Assembly (NCBI GenBank): GCA_026387805.1
Contig: JAPLKY010000367.1
Location: 1-9,998 of the forward strand
Direction: 5' to 3'
DNA: 9,998 nucleotides
Source: Candidatus Krumholzibacteriia bacterium
GTDB taxonomy: Bacteria; Krumholzibacteriota; Krumholzibacteriia; Krumholzibacteriales; Krumholzibacteriaceae
Shown here: in pieces, positions 1-6,477 of the stretch
How positions within the stretch are numbered: the stretch's first letter is position 1
How the letters are laid out: the number at the start of each line of letters is the position of its first letter
Position numbers and translations under genes: made by a program
Notes under the pieces: model-generated
The model's input: only the letters and a program-made list of their open reading frames with translations
Database searches by the model: none
What the model was told of the DNA's origin: nothing

Positions 1-626
1 AGCCGGACTGCGATGCTTTCGATCCGCCCGGCGGTTTCGTGATCGAGGGAAGGTGCGAAGTTCGAGAGCACGTCTGCCAAGGCGCGAAGATCCCCGAAGG
101 GCGCTTCCGGGACTCCCGGGAGACCGGAAGCGTCCCCCGTCATGCGGCTCAGGCAGTCACCGGGAAGAAGGTAGGCGACGGGGAGTATGCCCGGCTTGTC
201 GTGCGCCATATAGAACGATTCGAGATTGAGATTGCAGAAACAGAGCCCCTCTCCGATGCGGGCGAGAACATAGGAGATGATCGCGCGCATGACATCGGCG
301 GCTGCGTCCGGTTTCATCCGCGGCAACGCCGTCGCCAGGGGCACGATATCCGCCGGAGGGAGGAGGAACATGATCGATCCGTTCGCTTGCTGGAGCGATA
401 TGACCGCCGGCGCGAGCATCCCGGATCGAGAGAAGAGATAATCTCTCATTCTCAGATCTTCGATCGAGAGCGTGATGCCCGGAGGCGTATCGACGGAAAA
501 CAGGAGGTACTCCCGTTCGCTCAATGAATCGGCGACGCGACATCCGTGCCAGGGAGGATACTCTCCGAGGGTTTTCCTGACCGAATACCTCGCGTCGAGC
601 GCATCCTTTGCCTTGTCGCCGTGCAT
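1..626 (-). CDS. Kinase-like (probable pseudokinase) protein, 3' end outside window
   Basis: The reading frame is open from an ATG at 626-624 to the window edge, giving 208 complete codons with no stop. A GAGGG ribosome-binding site lies 4-5 bases before the ATG. Residues 14-24 (RYSVRKTLGEY) resemble the opening strand of a Ser/Thr kinase domain. Residues 127-140 (GEGLCFCNLNLESFYM region) sit where an active kinase has HRDxKPxN, and 147-157 where DFG would be. None of the catalytic Lys, HRD Asp or DFG Asp is visible, and no glycine-rich loop follows the first strand. The best reading is a degenerate kinase fold used for binding or regulation, perhaps the N-terminal part of a larger signalling protein. 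The coding assignment is firm because codon use is consistent throughout and the frame is long. The kinase-like assignment is an inference from pattern only. It lies downstream of the zinc-ribbon gene on the same strand, 132 bp away, probably with its own promoter. Confidence 0.7.
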   Translation of the reverse strand, partial: MHGDKAKDALDARYSVRKTLGEYPPWHGCRVADSLSEREYLLFSVDTPPGITLSIEDLRMRDYLFSRSGMLAPAVISLQQANGSIMFLLPPADIVPLATALPRMKPDAAADVMRAIISYVLARIGEGLCFCNLNLESFYMAHDKPGILPVAYLLPGDCLSRMTGDASGLPGVPEAPFGDLRALADVLSNFAPSLDHETAGRIESIAVR

Positions 627-667
627 GAAACCCTCTGTATTTGTTAAGTTTCTTGTCTGGTTAAATT

Positions 668-696
668 ACTTTACATCAAAATGGCGGGATTATCAA
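668..696 (-). promoter_or_regulatory. Putative sigma70 promoter for the left-edge kinase-like gene
   Basis: On the minus strand TTGATA (696-691) is followed by a 17-base spacer and TAAAGT (673-668). That is a 5/6 and a 4/6 match to the -35 and -10 consensus at ideal spacing. The elements lie in the most AT-rich stretch of the left end, about 40-70 bases upstream of the ATG at 626. The rest of 627-758 shows no gene and no convincing terminator. Confidence 0.4.
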
Positions 697-758
697 GAGA
701 AACTTGGGAATGAGACGGGAGCGAGACGGCGTCGAATGCTCCAACGCATGGGCAGGTT

Positions 759-1103
759 CTAGGGGATGTAAAGCAGCCTTCCGCAATTCTCGCACGTTTG
801 GAGCTCATTTCGGCTCACCGCGGAAAAGAACGAGGTGGGGAGTTTGACGAAGCACCCGAGGCAGAGGTTTCCCGTGACGGGGAGGATCGCCACGGTAAAG
901 TGCTCGGTGAGCTTCTCGTAGCGCTGCAGGAGCCCCTTCGGCGTTTTCTTCGCCAGCTTCTCTCTCGCCTCCTGGAGCTCGCTCAAGCCCGTGAGCTTGA
1001 AACCGAGGCTCTGGAGCTCCTTGGATGTGGCTTTATCCTTTACCTCTTTGATCATGATGTCAAGGTCTTGAAGGGCGATGAGAAGCCGATGCTCGTCTCT
1101 CAC
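759..1103 (-). CDS. Short C4-type zinc-ribbon protein (DUF164 / zf-RING_7 type)
   Basis: The 114-residue protein starts at GTG 1103, which overlaps the TGA of the upstream EIIA gene. GGAGG and AAGG lie just upstream of the start, inside that gene. Residues 5-68 are helical and charged and probably form a short coiled coil. The C-terminus has CxxC at C81/C84 and CxxC at C104/C107, ending CGRLLYIP. This matches the zinc ribbon that closes the DUF164 family (usual ending CGRILY). Typical family members are about 240 residues with a long coiled-coil hairpin, so this copy keeps the ribbon but has a much shorter N-terminal part. The family is thought to bind nucleic acid or act in RNA-related processes, but the role of this short form is unknown. 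The stop is TAG directly after the conserved ending, which shows that TAG normally works as a stop here. Confidence 0.85.
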   Translation of the reverse strand: MRDEHRLLIALQDLDIMIKEVKDKATSKELQSLGFKLTGLSELQEAREKLAKKTPKGLLQRYEKLTEHFTVAILPVTGNLCLGCFVKLPTSFFSAVSRNELQTCENCGRLLYIP

Positions 1104-1576
1104 AGATCCTTATCCTCCAGAATCTTCACGAGCGCCTGATAGTCGGTGACTTCAAAAAGGTTCTTGAGCTTTGCGGGCTTCTGAATCAGGCCGATGAGCT
1201 CGCTCAGGATTGCGAGGTACGTTTCGGATCCCTTGTCGGAAGGCGCGAGAATGAGGAAGAAGATCTTCGTCGGCTTGCCGTCGAGCGCGTCGAAATCGAG
1301 TCCGGACGCCGAACGGGCGAAGAGCACGGAGAGCTCCTTGATGGCGAGCGACCGCCCGTGGGGAAAAGCGACGCCGTTGCCGAGCCCCGTGCTGCCGAGG
1401 CTTTCCCGGTTCTTGAGCATCTCGATGATGAAGTGCTCGTCCGAGATCTTGTTGTTGACCGCGAGATGATGCACGATCTCCGTGAGCACGCTCATCTTCT
1501 TGCGTGACCGGAGATGAAATATGCAAAGATCTTCTTCGAAGAACGAAATCAGCTTACTAGCTTCCATACTTTTCAT
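1100..1576 (-). CDS. PTS EIIA domain protein, fructose/nitrogen (PtsN) type
   Basis: The 158-residue protein is a complete, stand-alone EIIA-2 domain. The phosphorylation site is H73 in GVAFPHGRS, preceded by the typical RESLGSTGLGNG stretch (58-68). The family takes phosphate from HPr or NPr. Single-domain EIIA proteins of this length without EIIB/EIIC usually act in regulation (nitrogen, potassium or stress control), not in sugar uptake. No PTS permease, HPr or EI gene is in the window. The ATG at 1576 has GGAGG 11 bases upstream (1588-1592); a second in-frame ATG three codons in (1567) is possible. It is the first gene of a pair with the zinc-ribbon gene, overlapping by the sequence GTGA, so the two are probably translationally coupled. 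It diverges from rsgA with 125 bp between the start codons. Confidence 0.9.
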   Translation of the reverse strand: MKSMEASKLISFFEEDLCIFHLRSRKKMSVLTEIVHHLAVNNKISDEHFIIEMLKNRESLGSTGLGNGVAFPHGRSLAIKELSVLFARSASGLDFDALDGKPTKIFFLILAPSDKGSETYLAILSELIGLIQKPAKLKNLFEVTDYQALVKILEDKDL

Positions 1577-1598
1577 AATATAGCATGCCTCCGCGAAG

Positions 1599-1611
1599 AT
1601 TGTATAACAAT
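1599..1611. promoter_or_regulatory. Small palindrome in the EIIA/rsgA divergent promoter region
   Basis: ATTGT-ATA-ACAAT is a perfect inverted repeat of 5-bp arms in the AT-rich part of the divergent intergenic region (1577-1701). It contains -10-like hexamers on both strands: TATAAC at 1603-1608 plus, and TACAAT at 1604-1599 minus. No good -35 partner was found at 16-18 bp. It could be an operator or part of the overlapping promoters; the evidence is weak. Confidence 0.25.
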
Positions 1612-1701
1612 TTCATCTGTTTTGGCGAAAAATTTTTTGATACTCTTGGAGGCACTCGTCTTTCGCGGATCGGAACGCGGATTTCGTCCGCTGTGGAGGC
1701 C

Positions 1702-2238
1702 ATGGAAACTACTCAAGGGCTCGTTATACGGATCAAAGGCGCCGCTTTCTTCGTCGAAAGCGGCCTCGGCGAGATACGATGCTCCCTCCGGGGGCGGTTT
1801 CGCCTCGGGGACGCGCTCGAGGAGGCGCTTCCCGTTGTGGGCGATACCGTCCTGGTCAGAATCGAGCAAGACCGGGGCGGGGGGGGCATGCAGGGCGTGA
1901 TCGTCGAGATCGGAGCCCGGAGGTCGATCCTGGCGCGAACCGAGCCTTCCCAGAGAAAAGGGTACCGGATTCTCGGCGCGAATATGGATCAGGCGATCCT
2001 CGTTTTCGCGGTGAGGGAGCCGGATCTGAACCTGCGTCTCCTCGACCGCATGCTCGTCTCCGCGGCGTGCGGCCCGATGGATGCGGTCATCTGCGTCAAC
2101 AAGATGGATCTCGCCGATCTCCGCGCGGGCGTCGATGCGTCGCTTGCTCCGTACCGGGCGATGGGGTATCGCTGCGTTTGCTCGAGCGCTCGCACCGGGG
2201 AGGGGGTCGAGGACCTGGCGGGGATGCTCACGGGGTAG
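1702..2238 (+). CDS. RsgA N-terminal half (OB-like domain, G4, G5), ending at the amber
   Basis: If the amber stops translation, this 178-residue product is made. It has the OB-like domain and the NKMD and SSA guanine-recognition motifs but no P-loop, so it could not hydrolyse GTP alone. It is listed as a piece of the interrupted rsgA, not as a separate gene. Confidence 0.5.
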   Translation: METTQGLVIRIKGAAFFVESGLGEIRCSLRGRFRLGDALEEALPVVGDTVLVRIEQDRGGGGMQGVIVEIGARRSILARTEPSQRKGYRILGANMDQAILVFAVREPDLNLRLLDRMLVSAACGPMDAVICVNKMDLADLRAGVDASLAPYRAMGYRCVCSSARTGEGVEDLAGMLTG

Positions 2239-2652
2239 CTGTCGATATTTGCGGGGCCTTCGGGGAGCGGGAAGAGCTCGCTCGTTTCGCGCGTGCAGCC
2301 CGGTCTCGAGCTCGCCGTGGGGAACGTGAGCGCGCGAACGGGAAAAGGAATGCATACGACGAGCCATTTCGAGATTCATCGTCTCGCCCGGGGCGGGTAC
2401 CTCGGCGACACTCCGGGTGTCCGGGAGTTCGGCATCTGGGGCGTGTCGAAGGAGAAGCTCGCCGGTTTCTTTCGGGATTTCGCCCCGTTCCGAGCCGGAT
2501 GCAGGTTCGCGACGTGCACGCACAGCCATGAGCCCGATTGCGCCGTGAAGGACGCAGTGGAGGGGGGAGACGTCTCCCGCGAGCGGTACGAGAGCTATCG
2601 GAGAATCCTCGAGACCGTGTCCGACGAACGAAGCATGAAACGGTCGGGGTGA
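2239..2652 (+). CDS. RsgA C-terminal half (P-loop, G3, zinc site), no credible own start
   Basis: The 137 codons after the amber encode an intact P-loop, switch, DTPG and zinc-binding region. The first conventional start is GTG at 2293, which falls after the P-loop and has no clear Shine-Dalgarno sequence. Independent translation from there would therefore lack nucleotide-binding residues. Function would need readthrough or initiation at a non-standard codon such as CTG 2239. Confidence 0.4.
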   Translation: MSIFAGPSGSGKSSLVSRVQPGLELAVGNVSARTGKGMHTTSHFEIHRLARGGYLGDTPGVREFGIWGVSKEKLAGFFRDFAPFRAGCRFATCTHSHEPDCAVKDAVEGGDVSRERYESYRRILETVSDERSMKRSG

Positions 2653-2686
2653 GCGCGGAGCGCTCGCGCGGAGCCGGATGGGGCCC

Positions 2687-2724
2687 AAAAAGACGATGGC
2701 GGCCTTTTGGGGGAGGCCGCCATC
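2687..2724. terminator. Perfect 10-bp hairpin downstream of rsgA, with poly-T on the minus strand side
   Basis: GATGGCGGCC (2695-2704) and GGCCGCCATC (2715-2724) form a perfect stem around a 10-base loop, 43 bases after the rsgA stop. On the plus strand no T-run follows it. On the minus strand the stem is followed by GTCTTTTT (2694-2687), as in an intrinsic terminator read leftward. It may end rsgA transcription without a good U-tract, or stop leftward transcription coming from the GT9 side. A second, smaller inverted repeat GGGT/ACCC lies at 2748-2760. The rest of 2653-2836 shows no gene. Confidence 0.45.
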
Positions 2725-2836
2725 CGCAAGAAGGGATTGTGGGATGGGGGTAAAACACCCGCTCTCTGATTATTGATACGCGTTCGGCCGCGGAAAGTTC
2801 CGTTGATTTTTCATCTTTTTCTCTTTGGGGTGATCG

Positions 2837-3943
2837 ATGATAAAAGGGCTCGAGAGAGTAGGCAAGCTGGCTCTGGCCCGCTTCGTCTCCCTGTTTCTCT
2901 CGAGGCGGCGCATAACCGCCCGGGAGCTCGGCCGCCTCGGCGTGTCGCGGCTCCTCATCATCAGACAACATCACCAGATGGGGGATATGCTTCTCGCCGT
3001 TCCCGCGTTCCGGGGGCTCCGGGCGCGCTTCGACGGCGCGAGGATTACGCTTCTCGCGGCGCCGATCAACGCCGCGTGCATGCAACGCAACCCGTACGTC
3101 GATGAGGTGCTCGTCCTCCCGCGGAAGAAAGGCCCGCGGAGCCTTCTCGATCTCGTGCGGTTCATCGCGGACCTCAGAAGACGCCGGTTCGACGCGGCTA
3201 TCGTTCTGAGTACCGTTTCCTTCTCGGTGACGAGCATGCTGCTCGCGGTCGCGAGCGGCGCGCGATTGCGGATCGGATCCACGAGCGAACCGTTCGGCCA
3301 CGATCTGACCTCCCGCTTCTACCATCTCGAGCTGCCGCTGCCCGCGAGGGAGGAGCTCGCTGCGATGCACGAGAGCGTGCACAACGTCTATCCTCTTTCG
3401 GCGATCGGCGTGCGGGTGATGGATCTGACCTCCATGTTCGTGCCGTCGGCGGAGGATGAACGAGAATGCGAGCGTTTTATCGCCGCCTCGTTCGGAACGG
3501 CAGGTCGGTTCATCGTCGTCCATCCGGGAGCGGGGAAGGCGCGGAACGTGTGGCCGGGAAGAAGGTACGCGGAGACCGTGAAGGTCCTGAGCGATCGCTA
3601 CCGGGTCGGGGTGGTCGCGACGGGAGGACCCGCCGATGCGGCGGCGCTCGAGGCGTTTCTCGAAGCGTGCGTCGATCGTCCCTTTGTTCTTCCGTGTCCC
3701 TCGGTAGGATTTCTCGGCGCCCTCATGAAGCGATCGCTGCTCACCCTCTGCAACGACACGGGCATCATGCATATCGCGGGCGCCGTCGGCGCGAAATGCG
3801 TCGCCATATTCGGGCCGACCGATCCGGCGAGGTGGAAGCCGGTCAATGAAACGGTCGTCGCGGTGAGGGGGAAAGACGGGAACGTCGAATCGGTGAACGT
3901 CGATGAAGTGATTGCCGCGGCCGCGGCGTTACTCGGCGGTTGA
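2837..3943 (+). CDS. Glycosyltransferase family 9 (heptosyltransferase-like)
   Basis: The 368-residue protein has the two-lobed GT-B pattern of ADP-heptose:LPS heptosyltransferases. The N-terminal acceptor lobe opens with LLIIRQHHQMGDMLLAVPAF (39-58), the family's R...GD...P pattern. The donor lobe has VVHPGAGKARNVWP (227-240) and the hallmark NDTGIMHIAGAVGAK (306-320), followed by IFGPTDPARW (324-333). D307 and H312 lie in the donor-binding region. Length is normal for the family. The likely role is adding a heptose or similar sugar to LPS core on the cytoplasmic face of the inner membrane; the exact sugar and acceptor cannot be read from sequence. The ATG at 2837 is preceded by GGGGTGAT at a suitable distance. 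No other LPS genes are nearby, so it appears to be transcribed alone. Its last 15 bases overlap the end of the convergent kinase gene. Confidence 0.92.
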   Translation: MIKGLERVGKLALARFVSLFLSRRRITARELGRLGVSRLLIIRQHHQMGDMLLAVPAFRGLRARFDGARITLLAAPINAACMQRNPYVDEVLVLPRKKGPRSLLDLVRFIADLRRRRFDAAIVLSTVSFSVTSMLLAVASGARLRIGSTSEPFGHDLTSRFYHLELPLPAREELAAMHESVHNVYPLSAIGVRVMDLTSMFVPSAEDERECERFIAASFGTAGRFIVVHPGAGKARNVWPGRRYAETVKVLSDRYRVGVVATGGPADAAALEAFLEACVDRPFVLPCPSVGFLGALMKRSLLTLCNDTGIMHIAGAVGAKCVAIFGPTDPARWKPVNETVVAVRGKDGNVESVNVDEVIAAAAALLGG

Positions 3944-5749
3944 TACCGGCACGAGGCTGATCGCGAGACGCACGGTTTCGTCCTGGGGCACGTAAACTGC
4001 GCTTGTCCAGGTCTGAAAGCCTGGTTTCATGAGCTCGATGCGATGTGTCCCCACGGGAATATTGAGCGGGGAGCCGAGCGGAACCGTTCCCTTGAACACG
4101 CCATCGACGAAGACCCGGGCGCCCGCCGCCGTTTCGAGAGAGATCATCCCGGTGAGCTTCTCGAGGGTGATCATTCGCCTCGAGAGCTCCCCCCGTTTGA
4201 TCTGCACCGTTTCGAGATAATCGCGGTACCCCTCGCTCCGGCAGGCGAGCTCGTGCGTCCCCGTGGAAAGTTCGAGCATCGTGAGGCGATCGCCGACGAC
4301 GCGGCGCCGTCCGTCGATGAGTATCTCCGCCGTGGGCTCGACGGTGACGTCGACGAATCCCGTTGCCGGCGCTTCGATCCGGGCGCTCGGCACGGGAGGC
4401 GCGGCGCTCTTTTCCGTGACCGGTCTTTCGGGCGGCTCGGCGGCTTTTTCGGTCGGCGCGAGCGGCTGCTGCACCAGCTTGGCCTTTTCCATCTCGGCCT
4501 TTCTCGTCTCTTCGGCATTTGGGAGCGAGAGATGGTGCGTGCTGTTCTCGAGAACGCGCCCCGAATCGCGGGGTGCTTCCGGCGCCGCGTCGACGGTATC
4601 GGCGGCGGCCGTTTCGGCCGGCGGTGGCTCAGCGAGCGCCGCCATTGAAACGCCGGGAAGCTCCTCTCCCTGGCCGGCGAAGATCGGATCCGCCGGCGGG
4701 GGCGCCGGATCGGACGTGCGGATCGTCCTGAAAGCATCGACGAAATTCCCGATGCCGCGCGGGTTCAGCGAGATGACGGCGGCCATGGAGACCACGCACG
4801 CCGCCGCGATGCCGAGGAAGAGCAGACGTTTCTTTCGCGGGCTCTTCCGGCCCCGGCGCCGCGCGCGGGAAGCGCAATCATCCTCGCCGGCGGCGAGTTT
4901 CCTGAGCCGCTCCCGGGACGAGGCGATCTTCTCCTGCCCGAGGAGCGATTCGATCGCGCGGGCCATTTCAAGGGCGCTTCTGAATCGCTTTCCCGGCTCC
5001 CGGTGGAGCGCTTTCATAATGAGCTCTTCCGCCCCCGGGCTCACGTCCTTCCGTATCCGCGAAGGCGCGTTGATGCCGCCGTTGATGATGTTCTGTATGA
5101 CCGCCGCGTAGTTGTCGCCGAGGAAGGGCTGCATTCCCGTTATCGCTTCGTAGCAGATCGTTCCGAGGGAGAAAAGATCGCTCCTCCCGTCGATCGAATC
5201 CCCGATCGCCTGCTCGGGAGACATGTAGAGCGGCGTGCCGAGGAGCGTGGAGGCGACCGTCTGCTGAGTCGGGCTCTGGGTGAGCTTCGCGAGACCGAAG
5301 TCGGTGATCTTCACCTGCCCTTCGAGCGTGATCATGATATTGGCGGGCTTGATGTCCCGGTGGACGATGCCGCGCTGGTGCGCATGGTCGAGCCCCAGGC
5401 AGATCTCGCGGGCCACGAGCAGCATGAGATCCTCGGAGATGACGCGCCGCGACGAGAGCACGTCCTTGAAGCACGGCCCGTCGATGTATTCCATGACGAT
5501 GAAGTAATTGCCCTCGGCGGATCCGAAATCGATGATGCGCACGATGTTCTCATGGTCGAGACTCGCGACGGCCTTCGCTTCGAGCTCGAACCGGCGCGTG
5601 AAATTCGGATCCGATATGAGATGCGAATGGAGCTTCTTGATGACGACGGGCCGGTCGAGGGAGGTCTGGATCGCCTTGTAGAGCACCGCCGTTCCGCCGG
5701 TCGCCAACGTCTTGCATATCTCGTATTTCTTGGCGTCGGTTCCGTTCAT
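3929..5749 (-). CDS. Transmembrane Ser/Thr protein kinase with two C-terminal PEGA domains
   Basis: The 606-residue protein has a cytoplasmic Hanks-type kinase domain (about 8-270). Visible are a glycine-poor loop LATGGTAVLY (15-24), catalytic K38 in VVIKK, helix-C E57, HRDIKPAN (130-137), DFG (150-152) and GTPLYMSPE (171-179, SPE replacing APE). All residues needed for catalysis are present and it is an RD kinase. A basic stretch (295-308) leads into one membrane helix (about 308-328). Next come a Pro/Ala/Glu-rich spacer (345-460) and two PEGA repeats (about 464-530 and 532-600), each with the IxxDGxxxG-type core (ILIDG 476-480, VFVDG 546-550) and a GTHxxxxxxxGY/F segment. PEGA domains are usually extracytoplasmic, so the kinase probably senses the envelope. 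The start at ATG 5749 is set by its ATGA overlap with the phosphoesterase stop and by the kinase domain beginning at residue 8; an upstream open stretch in the same frame is only a shadow of that gene. It is last in the five-gene operon. Confidence 0.95.
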   Translation of the reverse strand: MNGTDAKKYEICKTLATGGTAVLYKAIQTSLDRPVVIKKLHSHLISDPNFTRRFELEAKAVASLDHENIVRIIDFGSAEGNYFIVMEYIDGPCFKDVLSSRRVISEDLMLLVAREICLGLDHAHQRGIVHRDIKPANIMITLEGQVKITDFGLAKLTQSPTQQTVASTLLGTPLYMSPEQAIGDSIDGRSDLFSLGTICYEAITGMQPFLGDNYAAVIQNIINGGINAPSRIRKDVSPGAEELIMKALHREPGKRFRSALEMARAIESLLGQEKIASSRERLRKLAAGEDDCASRARRRGRKSPRKKRLLFLGIAAACVVSMAAVISLNPRGIGNFVDAFRTIRTSDPAPPPADPIFAGQGEELPGVSMAALAEPPPAETAAADTVDAAPEAPRDSGRVLENSTHHLSLPNAEETRKAEMEKAKLVQQPLAPTEKAAEPPERPVTEKSAAPPVPSARIEAPATGFVDVTVEPTAEILIDGRRRVVGDRLTMLELSTGTHELACRSEGYRDYLETVQIKRGELSRRMITLEKLTGMISLETAAGARVFVDGVFKGTVPLGSPLNIPVGTHRIELMKPGFQTWTSAVYVPQDETVRLAISLVPVSTAE

Positions 5750-6474
5750 CGCGCCGTCGCCAACCTTTCCGCGAGCGACTCGGGTAGTCCGGAATTCCGG
5801 ATCTTGTCCTGCGCCGATCTGATGTCGTAGGGAACGCGCCGGATCGCGATCGTTCCCTTCTGCTCGTCGAGAATGGCGAAGCTCGCCGCGGCGATGCCGT
5901 CCCGCGGCTGGCCGATGCTGCCCACGTTGACGAGGTAGCGCGACCCGGGGGCCACCGCCGTGAAGGTGCCGCTCACGACCCTCGTGCCCAGCCCCTCGCC
6001 GTGCTCGATGATCGCGGGCACGTGCGTATGGCCGATGAAGGCGTACTTCTCGCGGATCTTTCCGAATATGGTGTTCGCCTGGTTGATCGTGTACACGTAT
6101 TCCCACTCCATGGGAGAGACGGGAGAGGCGTGGGCGAAGACGCAGTCGCCGTAGCGTCGCACCGTGTCGTATTCCCCGAGGGCGTCGCGATGCTGCGGAT
6201 GAATCTCCCGCGAGGTCCACCGGATCGCCCTCTGCGCCGTGGCGCTGAACGCGTCCGTGCCGATGAGGCCAGCGGCGGCCACGTCGTGGTTGCCGCCGAT
6301 GCGGATCTGCGCCGCTTCCTGGATGAGGGAGACGCATTCGTTCGGGTTCGCGCCGTAGCCGACGACGTCCCCGAGCGATACGATCATGTCGGGGCGCAGC
6401 CTCGCGGCCTCCTCGAGCACCCGCTCGAGCGCCTCGACGTTCCCGTGAATATCGGAGAGTATGAGAAATCTCAT
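5746..6474 (-). CDS. Calcineurin-like metallophosphoesterase (YfcE/MPP type)
   Basis: The 242-residue protein has all five metal-binding blocks of the family: DIHGN (D8, H10), GDVVGYG (D36), GNHD (N62, H63), FAHASP (H115) and GHTHVP (H149, H151). It should be a soluble two-metal phosphoesterase. Relatives include phosphodiesterases and protein phosphatases, so the substrate cannot be fixed from sequence. Its place directly before the kinase, overlapping it by ATGA, suggests that it opposes the kinase as a phosphoprotein phosphatase; this is inference. Most bacterial kinase operons use a PP2C phosphatase instead, and none is visible here. The ATG at 6474 is 3 bases after the FHA gene stop, so translation is probably coupled. 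Length is normal for the subgroup and no residue appears lost. Confidence 0.93.
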   Translation of the reverse strand: MRFLILSDIHGNVEALERVLEEAARLRPDMIVSLGDVVGYGANPNECVSLIQEAAQIRIGGNHDVAAAGLIGTDAFSATAQRAIRWTSREIHPQHRDALGEYDTVRRYGDCVFAHASPVSPMEWEYVYTINQANTIFGKIREKYAFIGHTHVPAIIEHGEGLGTRVVSGTFTAVAPGSRYLVNVGSIGQPRDGIAAASFAILDEQKGTIAIRRVPYDIRSAQDKIRNSGLPESLAERLATAR

Positions 6475-6477
6475 GGC

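Larger units (their letters stand above)
1702..2652 (+). pseudogene. rsgA: Ribosome small-subunit GTPase RsgA, interrupted by one in-frame amber codon
   Basis: Reading through one TAG at 2236-2238 (codon 179) gives a 316-residue RsgA of normal length. RsgA is a circularly permuted GTPase that helps mature the 30S subunit. Visible in order are an OB-like N-terminal domain (1-75), G4 NKMD (133-136), G5 SSA (161-163), then, after the amber, P-loop GPSGSGKSS (185-193), switch region TGKGMHTT (213-220), G3 DTPG (236-239) and the zinc site C267, C272, H274, C280. Nothing else is damaged and the frame is kept on both sides. The amber sits in the linker before the P-loop, at a position often Lys or Arg in the family, so AAG to TAG would explain it. 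The chosen ATG (1702) has GGAGG only two bases upstream; GTG at 1693 or a 39-residue longer form from 1585 are alternatives, but the homologous part begins at 1702. Possible explanations are a real nonsense mutation, a sequencing or assembly error, or readthrough. Confidence 0.85.

Noticed and set aside
39..543. Open frames of 162 and 128 codons at the left end on both strands
   Set aside because: They overlap the minus-strand frame open from 626 to the window edge, which has better composition, a ribosome-binding site and a promoter.
2236..2238. General reassignment of TAG to an amino acid in this organism
   Set aside because: The zinc-ribbon gene ends with TAG at 761-759 directly after its conserved C-terminus, so TAG acts as a normal stop; all other complete genes here end in TGA or TAA.
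1573..2688. 371-codon minus-strand open frame opposite rsgA
   Set aside because: It is antisense to the conserved GTPase motifs and encodes Arg/Pro/His-rich sequence with no recognisable domain.
2228..3772. 514-codon open frame on the minus strand opposite rsgA and GT9
   Set aside because: The product is Arg/Pro-rich low-complexity sequence without motifs, antisense to two well-recognised genes. It is a by-product of GC-rich codon use.
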